A stretch of DNA of 9,004 nt, taken from contig JABHWQ010000071.1 in NCBI GenBank assembly GCA_018657655.1, forward strand, positions 1 to 9,004, given 5' to 3'. Shown here piece by piece: positions 1 through 6,463 of this stretch; within the stretch, counting starts at the first letter, position 1, and the number at the start of each line of letters is the position of its first letter. Position numbers and translations under genes: made by a program. The notes under the pieces are model-generated. The model saw only the letters and a program-made list of their open reading frames with translations, was not told the DNA's origin and searched no databases. Source of the stretch: Chloroflexota bacterium. Lineage in GTDB: Bacteria; Chloroflexota; Dehalococcoidia; SZUA-161; SpSt-899.

Positions 1-105
1 ATTGCAGAATACGCATGGCGATACAATCATAGAAACATGGAAGCTAAAGACAAAATCAAGTCGATTTTACAATTGCTTGAAAACAGATACGAATATAGTG
101 GCTAA
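1..105 (+). CDS. C-terminal end of a possible IS1595/ISXO2-type transposase (partial)
   Basis: An open frame enters from the left edge and ends at a TAA at 103-105, giving 34 residues that begin IAEYAWRYNHRN and end with a charged helix-like tail (KDKIKSILQLLENR). The pattern of an aromatic and acidic stretch followed by WRYNHR resembles the last conserved block of DDE transposases of the IS1595/ISXO2 group, which ends in a similar (E)(Y/F)xxRxNxR segment shortly before the stop. That is recalled family knowledge; the fragment is too short to prove it. A possible element end lies just downstream at 111-120. It could also be the tail of an unrelated protein. The open frame is directly seen; the identity is inference. 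Confidence 0.5.
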   Translation: MAEYAWRYNHRNMEAKDKIKSILQLLENRYEYSG

Positions 106-110
106 TTTAG

Positions 111-120
111 GACTTTACCC
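111..120. mobile_element. Possible right terminal end of an insertion sequence
   Basis: The sequence GACTTTACCC lies 5 bases after the stop of the transposase-like frame. Read from the outside it is GGGTAAAGTC, and IS1595-family ends commonly begin with GG or GGG. The left end and the target duplication are outside the window, so neither the inverted repeat nor the exact boundary can be confirmed. Confidence 0.25.
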
Positions 121-160
121 TAGATTATATTGGAACCAGTTGTTGTAACGCCATGCTCTC

Positions 161-1132
161 ATGGCAGACCCTTACCAGGAGGTAAACCAATTGTATTGTC
201 CACAATGCGGTACACGTGCTTCGAACGATTGGCGATCATGTCCTCAGTGCGGCGCACCTCTGGCACCAACTTCCGGTACCAAGCCGGAACCAAAGATGCC
301 ATTTTCCCCAGGTGTATTTGACGATACAGCTGCCGGGCGCCCGAGTCCATGGCTCTATGGTATAGGCGCGGCGCTCATTGTAGTCACTTTCATTTTGGCG
401 ATGGTTCTATTTTTCACCGATCTGTTTGGCAGTAATCCGGACACCCGTTTTGTTGTCCCCGGCACCGAGGAACTCGATTTTGACAGCACTAGGGAATATA
501 CGATTTTCTATGAGTATCGAAGCTCCATTGACGGTAAGGGATACTCAACCGGTGAGTCTTTAAAAGGAGTTGAGGTTAGCCTCCGCTCAAAAGATGGGGC
601 TCAATCAGTGCCGCTTTCGAATTCATCCTGGGATACCAGCTACGAAATTGGCAGCCGTGCCGGAAAGTCACTGTTTGAATTCGAGATCGAAGAACCCGGC
701 ACATACATACTGACTACAAATTACCAGGATGAGACAGCAACACCAAAGGTCGTTTTTGCTATTGGGCCATCCTTCGATATTCTGGGAACCATTTTGAGGA
801 GCTTTGGAATAGGCTTTGGCGGATTTGTACTGGGGGTTCTGGTATTATTATGGGTATTTTTGAAACGGCGTCAAACGGCAGAGCAAGTAACACCACCTCA
901 AATAGATCCGATGGCTATTCAAGTATCGCCCAAATCGAGACTCGCAGTAACTCTACTCGCCTGGTTTCTGGGACCATTCGGTGCACATCGATTCTACCTT
1001 GAAAAGTACGGGACAGCGGTACTGCTGCTTTTCACGTTTGGGGGTTTGGGAATCTGGGCTCTGATCGACTTTTTCATGGCAGTTTGCGGTGTTATGAAGG
1101 ATAAAGACGGTAGGCCGATCACGGTTTGGTGA
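161..1132 (+). CDS. Zinc-ribbon and TM2-domain membrane protein
   Basis: The product has 323 residues. An N-terminal zinc ribbon has Cys13, Cys16, Cys27 and Cys30 (CPQC and CPQC). A transmembrane segment follows at about 63-89, then a mostly beta-rich region at about 95-205 that probably lies outside the membrane, and a second hydrophobic segment at about 208-235. The C-terminus (about 257-315) is a TM2 domain: two membrane helices flanking GPFGAHRFYL, the family's characteristic G-x-x-G-x-H-x-F-Y-x motif. TM2 domains have no single agreed function in bacteria and often occur fused to zinc ribbons. The ATG at 161 is the only ATG in frame after a stop at 146-148. No convincing Shine-Dalgarno sequence precedes it. 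The gene stands alone on the plus strand, right after a possible insertion-sequence end, and converges on the phosphate transporter gene with a 12-base gap. The domain call is firm; the function is unknown. Confidence 0.85.
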   Translation: MADPYQEVNQLYCPQCGTRASNDWRSCPQCGAPLAPTSGTKPEPKMPFSPGVFDDTAAGRPSPWLYGIGAALIVVTFILAMVLFFTDLFGSNPDTRFVVPGTEELDFDSTREYTIFYEYRSSIDGKGYSTGESLKGVEVSLRSKDGAQSVPLSNSSWDTSYEIGSRAGKSLFEFEIEEPGTYILTTNYQDETATPKVVFAIGPSFDILGTILRSFGIGFGGFVLGVLVLLWVFLKRRQTAEQVTPPQIDPMAIQVSPKSRLAVTLLAWFLGPFGAHRFYLEKYGTAVLLLFTFGGLGIWALIDFFMAVCGVMKDKDGRPITVW

Positions 1133-1144
1133 GGATATGCCCCG

Positions 1145-2158
1145 CTAGATAACTAGCTTGAATAGATTTGTAAGAATCCATCCCAATCCAATACAAACAG
1201 GGAATGTCAGAACCCATGCTACCGCAATGTTTCCAGTCAAGCCCCAACGAACCGCAGAGAGACGTTGAGTAGCTCCAACTCCCATGACTGAAGCGACCGA
1301 GCAATGGGTAGTGCTTACCGGAATTCCGAATTGAGAGGCTGTTTCAATTACACCTGCAGCAGCAATATTAGATGCAAACCCGTGTGCTGGTTCCAGTCGG
1401 GTCATTTTGAGACCTACCGTTTTGATGACTCTCCATCCACCGAGCGCAGTGCCCAATGAGATGGATGCAGCAGCAGCGACGACTATGCCCCATGGGATGC
1501 TATCCCAGTGTCCGGCATCATCTGTATAGAGTACCAGTCCCATCACCATTAGCGCTATGGGCATTTGGCCATCGTTGTTGCCATGAGCATAAGCCAGAAA
1601 AGCGGTGGTTAAATATTGTGATCGTTTGAAAAGATTTCTCGCACGGCCTGGAGCAACCTTATAGAAAAGCCAGAATATGATGATCATAATTAGGAACGCT
1701 GCAATGAAACCAAGCAGGGGAGCGCATACTACAGCCGCAAGTGTTTTTTCAAATTTACCCCAACCGATATCGCTGCCGGTAGCCAGTCCCGCTCCTACCA
1801 GAGCAGCTACTAGCGAATGACTAACGCTGATAGGTAGGCCAAGGTAGGTGGCACCCAGTGTCCAAATAATGGCAGCTCCTACAGCGCCGATTAGTATACT
1901 GTATCCTAAATCCCCAGTAACTGCTTCCTCGGTCAGGATGCCTTTACCAATAGTCTTGGCAACAGCGGCACCAATGAGTGCGCCATGAATACATCCGGCA
2001 AGATTGCCTACTGCGGCTATGCCGATAGCAACACGGGGAGAAAGTGCCCGGCATCCAATGGAGGCAGCTACTGCATTGGCAGCGTCATTTATACCATTTG
2101 TAAAACCGAATCCCAGAGCGACTGTAAAGATAACGACCAGCAAGAACTCATCAAGCAT
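1145..2158 (-). CDS. pit: PiT-family inorganic phosphate transporter permease
   Basis: This 337-residue multi-helix membrane protein carries both halves of the duplicated PiT signature. Repeat one has GFTNGINDAANAV (18-30) and LPISVSHS (108-115); repeat two has AHGNNDGQM (191-199) and IPVSTTHCS (279-287). The N-D and P-x-S-x-(S/T)-H motifs mark low-affinity phosphate (or metal-phosphate) uptake driven by a cation gradient. Its length matches the short bacterial and archaeal PiT forms rather than the roughly 500-residue E. coli PitA. The ATG at 2156-2158 lies inside the last codons of the upstream DUF47 gene, so the two overlap by 8 bases and are probably translationally coupled. Only a weak AAGGAA (2171-2176, minus strand) sits 12 bases ahead. 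Pairing with DUF47 is the common arrangement for this family. Sulfate permeases of the same superfamily are the main alternative, but the DUF47 neighbour favours phosphate. Confidence 0.94.
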   Translation of the reverse strand: MLDEFLLVVIFTVALGFGFTNGINDAANAVAASIGCRALSPRVAIGIAAVGNLAGCIHGALIGAAVAKTIGKGILTEEAVTGDLGYSILIGAVGAAIIWTLGATYLGLPISVSHSLVAALVGAGLATGSDIGWGKFEKTLAAVVCAPLLGFIAAFLIMIIIFWLFYKVAPGRARNLFKRSQYLTTAFLAYAHGNNDGQMPIALMVMGLVLYTDDAGHWDSIPWGIVVAAAASISLGTALGGWRVIKTVGLKMTRLEPAHGFASNIAAAGVIETASQFGIPVSTTHCSVASVMGVGATQRLSAVRWGLTGNIAVAWVLTFPVCIGLGWILTNLFKLVI

Positions 2159-2780
2159 ACTTCAGTACTATTCCTTCAAGTACATTGGCCACATCTTCAC
2201 CACGATCGACGGCATGTTCCAGATTGTCGTAAATATCTCGCCACTTGATGATTTCCTTCACATCAGTCTCTTCTTCGAACAGGTCAGCTACGGCAGCATG
2301 CTGCAAATCGTCAGCCTCATTTTCCAGGCGGTGGATCTCAACACAATGGCGAAGGATTTCCTTGAGTTTGCGCGGGTGCCGCAACAAAGGAACAGCTTTG
2401 GTTAATTCGATTGCTACCTTGTTGATAATGTACGTTATCTCAGTTGCCCTGGGTGTGGGCTGATCAATGTGATAAAGGAACAACCGTTTTACTGCCCCCT
2501 CCATGTAATCCAACATATCATCCATACTATTGGTCAATAGGGCAATATCCTCGCGGTCAATCGGCGTTACAAAGCTGCGATGAAGATTTTCCATGATCTT
2601 ATGAGTGATTTCATCACCATCGCGTTCCAGCTTCTTTATTGCCCTGGCTTTTTCCCTTGTATTATCGAAGTTATCAAACAGGTCAACGAGTCTCTCAGAA
2701 GCGGCCATCAGATTATCGGCGCTCTGATCAAATAAATCGTAGAACCTTTCATTCCGGGGAATTATCCGAATTCTAGCCAA
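2151..2780 (-). CDS. DUF47 family PhoU-like phosphate transport regulator
   Basis: With the start chosen here the product is 209 residues, beginning (M)ARIRIIPRNERFYDLF, which is how DUF47 proteins normally begin. It is nearly all helical and soluble. PhoU-type E-x-x-x-D metal-binding motifs are visible at E52-D56 (ERDGD), E153-D157 (ENEAD) and E188-D192 (EHAVD). Members of this family accompany PiT permeases and are thought to gate or regulate phosphate transport at the membrane. The frame is open to an ATG at 2805-2807, but the TTG at 2778-2780 has a perfect GAGGAGGT (2786-2793, minus strand) 5 bases upstream, and the extra residues MSMPSRRCA do not resemble the family. TTG is therefore preferred. 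The stop overlaps the start of the pit gene by 8 bases, forming a two-gene operon. No Pho box was recognised upstream. Confidence 0.93.
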   Translation of the reverse strand: MARIRIIPRNERFYDLFDQSADNLMAASERLVDLFDNFDNTREKARAIKKLERDGDEITHKIMENLHRSFVTPIDREDIALLTNSMDDMLDYMEGAVKRLFLYHIDQPTPRATEITYIINKVAIELTKAVPLLRHPRKLKEILRHCVEIHRLENEADDLQHAAVADLFEEETDVKEIIKWRDIYDNLEHAVDRGEDVANVLEGIVLKYA

Positions 2781-2785
2781 TGCGC

Positions 2786-2793
2786 ACCTCCTC
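2786..2793 (-). promoter_or_regulatory. Strong ribosome binding site that sets a TTG start for the DUF47 gene
   Basis: On the minus strand the sequence is GAGGAGGT, then 5 bases, then TTG (2780-2778). The match to the anti-Shine-Dalgarno sequence is near perfect and the spacing good. The upstream in-frame ATG (2807) has no comparable site and would place this ribosome binding site inside the coding region. Confidence 0.85.
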
Positions 2794-2988
2794 GATGGCA
2801 TGCTCACCTGTTGAGCGTGTGTAATAATTGGGGGTTTTTGGAATTCCGAGGTAACGTGAGGTATGGAGTAGGTATATAGAAAAGGACTGTAAAAAGGATC
2901 GAGTAGCGTATGGTTGTGCGGTTCGTATCACTCTATCCACTCAGGTACACTGTAGACTTATCCAAAACCACAACCATTGTAAGGAAGG

Positions 2989-3005
2989 TTGATACAGGGT
3001 GTCAA
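2989..3005. promoter_or_regulatory. Possible operator palindrome
   Basis: TTGATAC and GTGTCAA flank a 3-base centre; one half is the reverse complement of the other apart from one base. The size fits a dimeric repressor site. The word recurs as GTATCAA at 3099-3105, about 60 bases before the start of the 3167 gene. There is no evidence for a bound protein, and short palindromes of this size can occur by chance. Confidence 0.25.
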
Positions 3006-3154
3006 GATTTCCTAAGAGATGTGAGGGATATTGATGAGCTTGACTACGAATCCATACTAGGATAGTATATGGGCACTTTGTTGATTACATCATTTGGAGT
3101 ATCAACGTCCAACCTTGGTGGTATAGTAACAGATCAATAAAGATAATTCATATA

Positions 3155-3160
3155 CAGGAG
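3155..3160 (+). promoter_or_regulatory. Ribosome binding site of the AF0103-like gene
   Basis: CAGGAG ends 6 bases before the ATG at 3167, giving good spacing and supporting this start. Confidence 0.7.
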
Positions 3161-3166
3161 AAAATC

Positions 3167-3739
3167 ATGGAAGAGCGAATCACCTATTTTGAGAAACGAG
3201 GTGAAGTCAATACACAACAAGTTCTGGCACTAGCCAAAGAAAGAGCACAAGCCAGAGGAATTAGCAAAGTCGTTTTAGCTTCAACCAGGGGGGAAGCAGC
3301 CAAAGTCGCCGCAGAGGCGTTTAAGGGGACAGACATTCAATTGGTGGTAATTCCGTGGCAATTCGGTTTTGCAGATACTCAACCGTTCCCGCAAGAACTG
3401 GTGACCGAACTAGAATCTGCGGGCCATCGAGTTCACTTCGGCACTATGCTGTTTCATACCGAAAACTTGTATGGCAATAAGGTTCCAGAACATATGGCCA
3501 ACCTGCTCCGCATTTTCGGGCAGGGAACCAAGGTCTGCATCGAGATCATCATGATGGCCTGTGATGGCGGATGTGTTGTACCCGGGGAACAGGTGATTGC
3601 CATAGCCGGTACGGCATCAGGGGCAGATACTGCTATGGTAGCCCTCGCGGCGTCAAGCACAAAAATGCCCCGGATTAGAGTTAACGAGTATATTTGTAAG
3701 CCACTAACAATACCAAAACCTGAAATTACCGCCACCTAG
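3167..3739 (+). CDS. AF0103-like protein with a pyruvate kinase C-terminal alpha/beta-type domain
   Basis: The product has 190 residues and appears complete and soluble. It resembles the stand-alone alpha/beta domain proteins typified by Archaeoglobus AF0103, whose fold matches the C-terminal (allosteric) domain of pyruvate kinase but lacks the catalytic barrel. Shared blocks are the opening (M)EERITYFEKRGEVNT, VVLASTRGEAAKVA (35-48), GTKVCIEIIMMACDGG (120-135) and the glycine-rich GTASGADTAMV (148-158), followed by NEYICKP (173-179). The role of this family is not established; it is unlikely to have pyruvate kinase activity by itself. The gene is monocistronic, starts behind CAGGAG and ends about 40 bases before a bidirectional terminator. 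The family recognition comes from remembered sequence similarity, not a search. Confidence 0.85.
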   Translation: MEERITYFEKRGEVNTQQVLALAKERAQARGISKVVLASTRGEAAKVAAEAFKGTDIQLVVIPWQFGFADTQPFPQELVTELESAGHRVHFGTMLFHTENLYGNKVPEHMANLLRIFGQGTKVCIEIIMMACDGGCVVPGEQVIAIAGTASGADTAMVALAASSTKMPRIRVNEYICKPLTIPKPEITAT

Positions 3740-3779
3740 AATACTCGATCTATAGTGTATGTAGAATCCTATTAACGGC

Positions 3780-3812
3780 AAAATGGCTGGCTCGGCAAGG
3801 GCCAGCTATTTT
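3780..3812. terminator. Bidirectional intrinsic terminator between convergent genes
   Basis: A 12-base stem, AAAATGGCTGGC (3780-3791) against GCCAGCTATTTT (3801-3812), pairs along its whole length with one G-U wobble around a 9-base loop. It is A-rich on the left and T-rich on the right, so it gives a U-tract in both directions. It lies about 40 bases after the stop of the plus-strand gene. It also overlaps the last codons and the TAG (3806-3808) of the minus-strand flavoprotein gene, so it can end transcription from both sides. Confidence 0.85.
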
Positions 3813-4747
3813 GTCTCCAGTTTCCACCCTCCGATACCACGAGTGGTGAGGATGTTTTCAGCCCCACCGATCATCTCGTCGATCAATTCTTTGGCTGTCG
3901 GCACTTTATCGATGAAACCAATTGCCAAAGATACAGTATCAAGCCCGGCTTCTCTCGGCACTCCCGCCCTCTCCGCGTTCCCTGCAGCCTGCATTATTTC
4001 TTTGGTTCCCTGTGCCCCCATTAGCGCCTGAAGTTCTTCAGCAGTTGGTGTATGCATTATGGGATCGCGCCACTTGGGATCGTAGGGATCGGCCTCTACT
4101 AATACTTGTTGACGTCGCTCTGCGAGGGGACACTCTTTGACAGCGCAGAAAGCTGTTCCCAACATCACAGCTTCCGCCCCAAGTGCCATCGCACCAAGAA
4201 ATGTACGCGAATCACCGATACCACCTGCAGCTATCACCGGAATTTTCAATGCATGTGCAGCCAGCGGAACACTGACAAATGTCGTAAGCATATTGGGACT
4301 TTTAAGCCCCGCTCCTTCGAGCCCCATAATACAGACAGCATCCGCTCCGTGCTTTTCAGCCGAAAGGGCATGCTTGACCGATTGCACCTTGTGATACCAA
4401 AGTAGCCCTGCTTCCTTAATTCGTTTGCCGTGATCTTCGGAGCGATATCCGGCGGTTTCGATCACGGGAACCCTCTCCTCTATTGCGACCTCGCGCAACG
4501 GGACAAGGATTGGATCGACTGTGGGGCTCAAATTTACCGCAAAGGGTTTATCAGTCAGTGATCTGCATTTCTGTATCTCCGCCCGAAGCTTTTCTGGTGT
4601 CTTGAGAGTCCAGGCAGTGATCATACCCAACCCACCAGCATTCGATACCGCCGCCGCCAGTTCCGCCTTGCCGATCATGGCCAGTGCACCCTGTATGATA
4701 GGGTATTGAATACCAAGTTGTTCTGTGATCCTTGTCTTCCATTCCAT
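3806..4747 (-). CDS. Nitronate monooxygenase-like FMN-dependent TIM-barrel protein
   Basis: The product has 313 residues and belongs to the nitronate monooxygenase/2-nitropropane dioxygenase family, which also includes FabK-type enoyl reductases. Family hallmarks are PIIQGALAMIG (16-26) with AVSNAGGLGMI (33-43) at the FMN site, KPFAVNL (67-73), and the phosphate-binding end of the barrel, IAAGGIGDSR (172-181) and GAEAVMLGTAF (190-200). The segment that normally reads G-x-E-x-x-G-H-x-G is GLEGAGLKSP (142-151), so Leu148 replaces the usual active-site histidine. Oxidation of alkyl nitronates is therefore doubtful. The frame is open to a GTG at 4774, but ATG 4745-4747 is preceded by GGAAGGTGA (4752-4760) at good spacing, and homologues begin at about this point. 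It is the last gene of an operon with the two dehydrogenases; the stop codon lies inside the terminator hairpin. Confidence 0.88.
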   Translation of the reverse strand: MEWKTRITEQLGIQYPIIQGALAMIGKAELAAAVSNAGGLGMITAWTLKTPEKLRAEIQKCRSLTDKPFAVNLSPTVDPILVPLREVAIEERVPVIETAGYRSEDHGKRIKEAGLLWYHKVQSVKHALSAEKHGADAVCIMGLEGAGLKSPNMLTTFVSVPLAAHALKIPVIAAGGIGDSRTFLGAMALGAEAVMLGTAFCAVKECPLAERRQQVLVEADPYDPKWRDPIMHTPTAEELQALMGAQGTKEIMQAAGNAERAGVPREAGLDTVSLAIGFIDKVPTAKELIDEMIGGAENILTTRGIGGWKLETK

Positions 4748-4751
4748 GCAT

Positions 4752-4760
4752 TCACCTTCC
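4752..4760 (-). promoter_or_regulatory. Ribosome binding site that sets the flavoprotein start
   Basis: On the minus strand GGAAGGTGA precedes ATG 4747-4745, with 7 bases between GGAAGG and the ATG. This favours that ATG over the in-frame GTG (4774) and ATG (4768), which would put the site inside the gene and overlap the preceding gene's stop. Confidence 0.7.
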
Positions 4761-4770
4761 GCAAACATAT

Positions 4771-5604
4771 TCACTGGAATTGAGGTGGCCTCTTACCACC
4801 AAGAAAATTCTTGATCGCATGCTTCCCCATTTCGGCCACCGCTTTCTTGCGCGGCATGGATCCAAGTAAAAGCATCGTGCGTTGATTTGGCTTTCCGGTG
4901 ATAATACTTGGCTGCTTCCCAAGCGCTCGCAGGGCCTCACTCACAACTTGTTCCGGGGTCATCACGTATGCCCCTTTGGCCATGCCTTTCTCGTCCATGG
5001 AACCCTTCAGCCCCGGAGAGGACGTCATTCCGGCAATGCACGCCAGAACATCAACGCTGTATGGCTTGAACTCATACCACAAGCTTTCTGCCAGTACAAT
5101 ATTATATGCTTTGGTCGCCGCATAATGCGAATAATACGGCGATCCGCGCAAACCCGCGCCGGACGACATTAAAATGATACCGCCCCTTTTTCTCTCAATC
5201 ATCTTTCTTCCTAAATGGTACGTCAGGCTCAATGGTCCGCGGCAATTGATATCCAGTCGCGCAAGCTCGTCTTCAATAGTCGAATCAAAGAAAGCCCCGA
5301 CGCTTGCTAAACCAGCATTGTATACCAGGAAACCGATTTCAATATCCTGCGTCTTCTCGCTCACCACATCCATTAATTGAGGGCTCGCCAGATCCAGTTC
5401 GATGGTTCTCGTTTCTATGCCAAACTGTCGCTCAAGCTCCGTTGCTTTGGATTCGAGTAGTTCTGGTCTGCGCGCAACAAGTGCAATATTCAACCCTCGC
5501 TCCGCCAGTGCTGAAGCATAGGCTCCCCCAATCCCCTCCGATCCGCCCGCGATCAAGGCCCAGGGTCCACATTTTTCTTTGAACTGAGTTGAAGACCTCG
5601 CCAT
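4771..5604 (-). CDS. Short-chain dehydrogenase/reductase, DltE/17-beta-HSD12-like
   Basis: This is a 277-residue classical-fold SDR. The NAD(P) turn reads GGSEGIG (20-26), a variant of T-G-x-x-x-G-x-G in which Gly replaces the usual Thr. It is followed by ALVARR (41-46), whose arginines suggest NADP(H) preference. NAGL (97-100), Asn120 (DIN), Ser148 (LMSSGAG), Tyr161 and Lys165 (YAATK) complete the active-site tetrad. The GGSEGIG start and the long basic C-terminus (PRKKAVAEMGKHAIKNFLGGKR) resemble COG0300 oxidoreductases that act on hydrophobic or acyl substrates. No substrate can be named. The frame is open to a TTG at 5625, but ATG 5602-5604 is a better start by codon and by N-terminal length, with only a weak GAGAG ahead. 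It begins 25 bases after the stop of the other SDR and ends 23 bases before the flavoprotein start, so the three genes form an operon. Confidence 0.9.
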   Translation of the reverse strand: MARSSTQFKEKCGPWALIAGGSEGIGGAYASALAERGLNIALVARRPELLESKATELERQFGIETRTIELDLASPQLMDVVSEKTQDIEIGFLVYNAGLASVGAFFDSTIEDELARLDINCRGPLSLTYHLGRKMIERKRGGIILMSSGAGLRGSPYYSHYAATKAYNIVLAESLWYEFKPYSVDVLACIAGMTSSPGLKGSMDEKGMAKGAYVMTPEQVVSEALRALGKQPSIITGKPNQRTMLLLGSMPRKKAVAEMGKHAIKNFLGGKRPPQFQ

Positions 5605-5629
5605 TGTGCTACTCTCGGTTATCAACAGC

Positions 5630-6424
5630 TTACTGTTCCGTCATGGAGAACATTTCTTCAGATGCCGCTGCCGAGAACTCAATTCCACCATCAATATCAA
5701 ACATCCGGCCTGTGATCCAATCCCCGGCCGGTGACGCCAGATATAGCGCCATTAGAGCAACATCTTCCGGTTGTCCCCATCTTTTTAATGGAACCGCTTC
5801 AGTGATGATGTCGCGCAGTTTTTCGGGAAACAAGGCGGTTACCTCTGTCCATATTGGTCCGGGGCGGATGGCATTCACCCGAACATGAGGGGCCAGCTCC
5901 CAGGCAAGTGTCTGGGTGATGGAATTCATCCCGGCTTTGGCGGCCCCATACGCGGGCAGCCCCAGGCTGGCATGTACCGAGTCCCGACTGGAAATATTGA
6001 TGATGACACCTGATTTTTGCTCCAGCATAACCTTGGCAAAGGCCTTGCTGCAAATGAACGCACTCGTAAGAGAGAACCTCAAATCGGTCTCGAACTGGTG
6101 TTCATTCATTTCCATCATTTTGGTGAAAGTGGCACCGGCGGCATTGTTGACCAGGATATCGATATGCCCAAACGTTTCTCTTGCTTTTTGTACCAATTGT
6201 TCCACTTGATCGCTTTTGGTAACGTCGCAGGGTATGGCAATCGAACGGCGACCCATTGATTTGATTTCCTCTGCAGTAGCCTCAATTTCCCCCACTGTTC
6301 GTGATGTGCAGACAACGTCGGCTCCAGCCTCAGCGAAAACCCTGGCGATTACTTTGCCTATCCCTCTTCCGGAACCAGTCACTATGGCGACTTTATCCGT
6401 CAAATAGAATCGCTCCAAAACCAT
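5630..6424 (-). CDS. Short-chain dehydrogenase/reductase, FabG-like SDR family oxidoreductase
   Basis: This is a 264-residue classical SDR. It has TGSGRGIG (16-23) for NAD(P) binding, CDV with Asp67, NNAAG (93-97), catalytic Ser146 (INISSRD), Tyr159 and Lys163 (YGAAK), and RPGPIWT (187-193) after the active site. WITGRMFDIDGG (236-247) is the usual C-terminal block of the FabG-like group. It should interconvert an alcohol and a ketone; the substrate is unknown. The frame stays open to an ATG at 6505, but the extra 27 residues (containing PFGLSLSKG) are encoded by a REP-like repeat. GGAGGT (6430-6435, minus strand) lies 5 bases ahead of ATG 6422-6424, so the short form is preferred. It is the first gene of the SDR-SDR-flavoprotein operon. 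Confidence 0.92.
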   Translation of the reverse strand: MVLERFYLTDKVAIVTGSGRGIGKVIARVFAEAGADVVCTSRTVGEIEATAEEIKSMGRRSIAIPCDVTKSDQVEQLVQKARETFGHIDILVNNAAGATFTKMMEMNEHQFETDLRFSLTSAFICSKAFAKVMLEQKSGVIINISSRDSVHASLGLPAYGAAKAGMNSITQTLAWELAPHVRVNAIRPGPIWTEVTALFPEKLRDIITEAVPLKRWGQPEDVALMALYLASPAGDWITGRMFDIDGGIEFSAAASEEMFSMTEQ

Positions 6425-6429
6425 TTTGA

Positions 6430-6435
6430 ACCTCC
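6430..6435 (-). promoter_or_regulatory. Ribosome binding site that sets the FabG-like SDR start
   Basis: GGAGGT on the minus strand is 5 bases from ATG 6424-6422. It excludes the upstream ATG at 6505, which lies within the inverted repeat region. Confidence 0.85.
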
Positions 6436-6463
6436 GTCCTTCTATCTTGCGCTTCAATTCACC

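Larger units (their letters stand above)
2781..3166. other. Divergent intergenic region between the phosphate operon and the AF0103-like gene
   Basis: This 386-base stretch has no convincing gene. It must hold the promoter of the DUF47-pit operon (leftward) and that of the 3167 gene (rightward). Seen inside it: a 17-base imperfect palindrome TTGATAC-AGG-GTGTCAA (2989-3005), the inverted word GTATCAA at 3099-3105 facing TTGATTAC at 3081-3088, and a CAACC/GGTTG inverted pair at 2971-2991. An imperfect inverted pair CCATACTA/TAGTATATGG lies at 3052-3072. No well-matched -35/-10 pair with proper spacing was found on either strand. Confidence 0.7.

Noticed and set aside
285..300. Short frame at the start of the window region (130-321) with PCSHGRPLPGG
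   Set aside because: It runs in another frame through the zinc-ribbon coding region of the TM2 gene and has no independent support.
1144..1157. GCTAG-ATAA-CTAGC hairpin between the convergent TM2 and pit genes
   Set aside because: The stem is only 5 bases and has no U-tract on either side, so it does not qualify as an intrinsic terminator.
3138..3148. Possible -10 region (TAAAGA/TAATTC) before the AF0103-like gene
   Set aside because: The only -35 candidate at proper spacing (TTGGTG, 3115-3120) and the -10 itself match the consensus poorly, so a promoter was not called.
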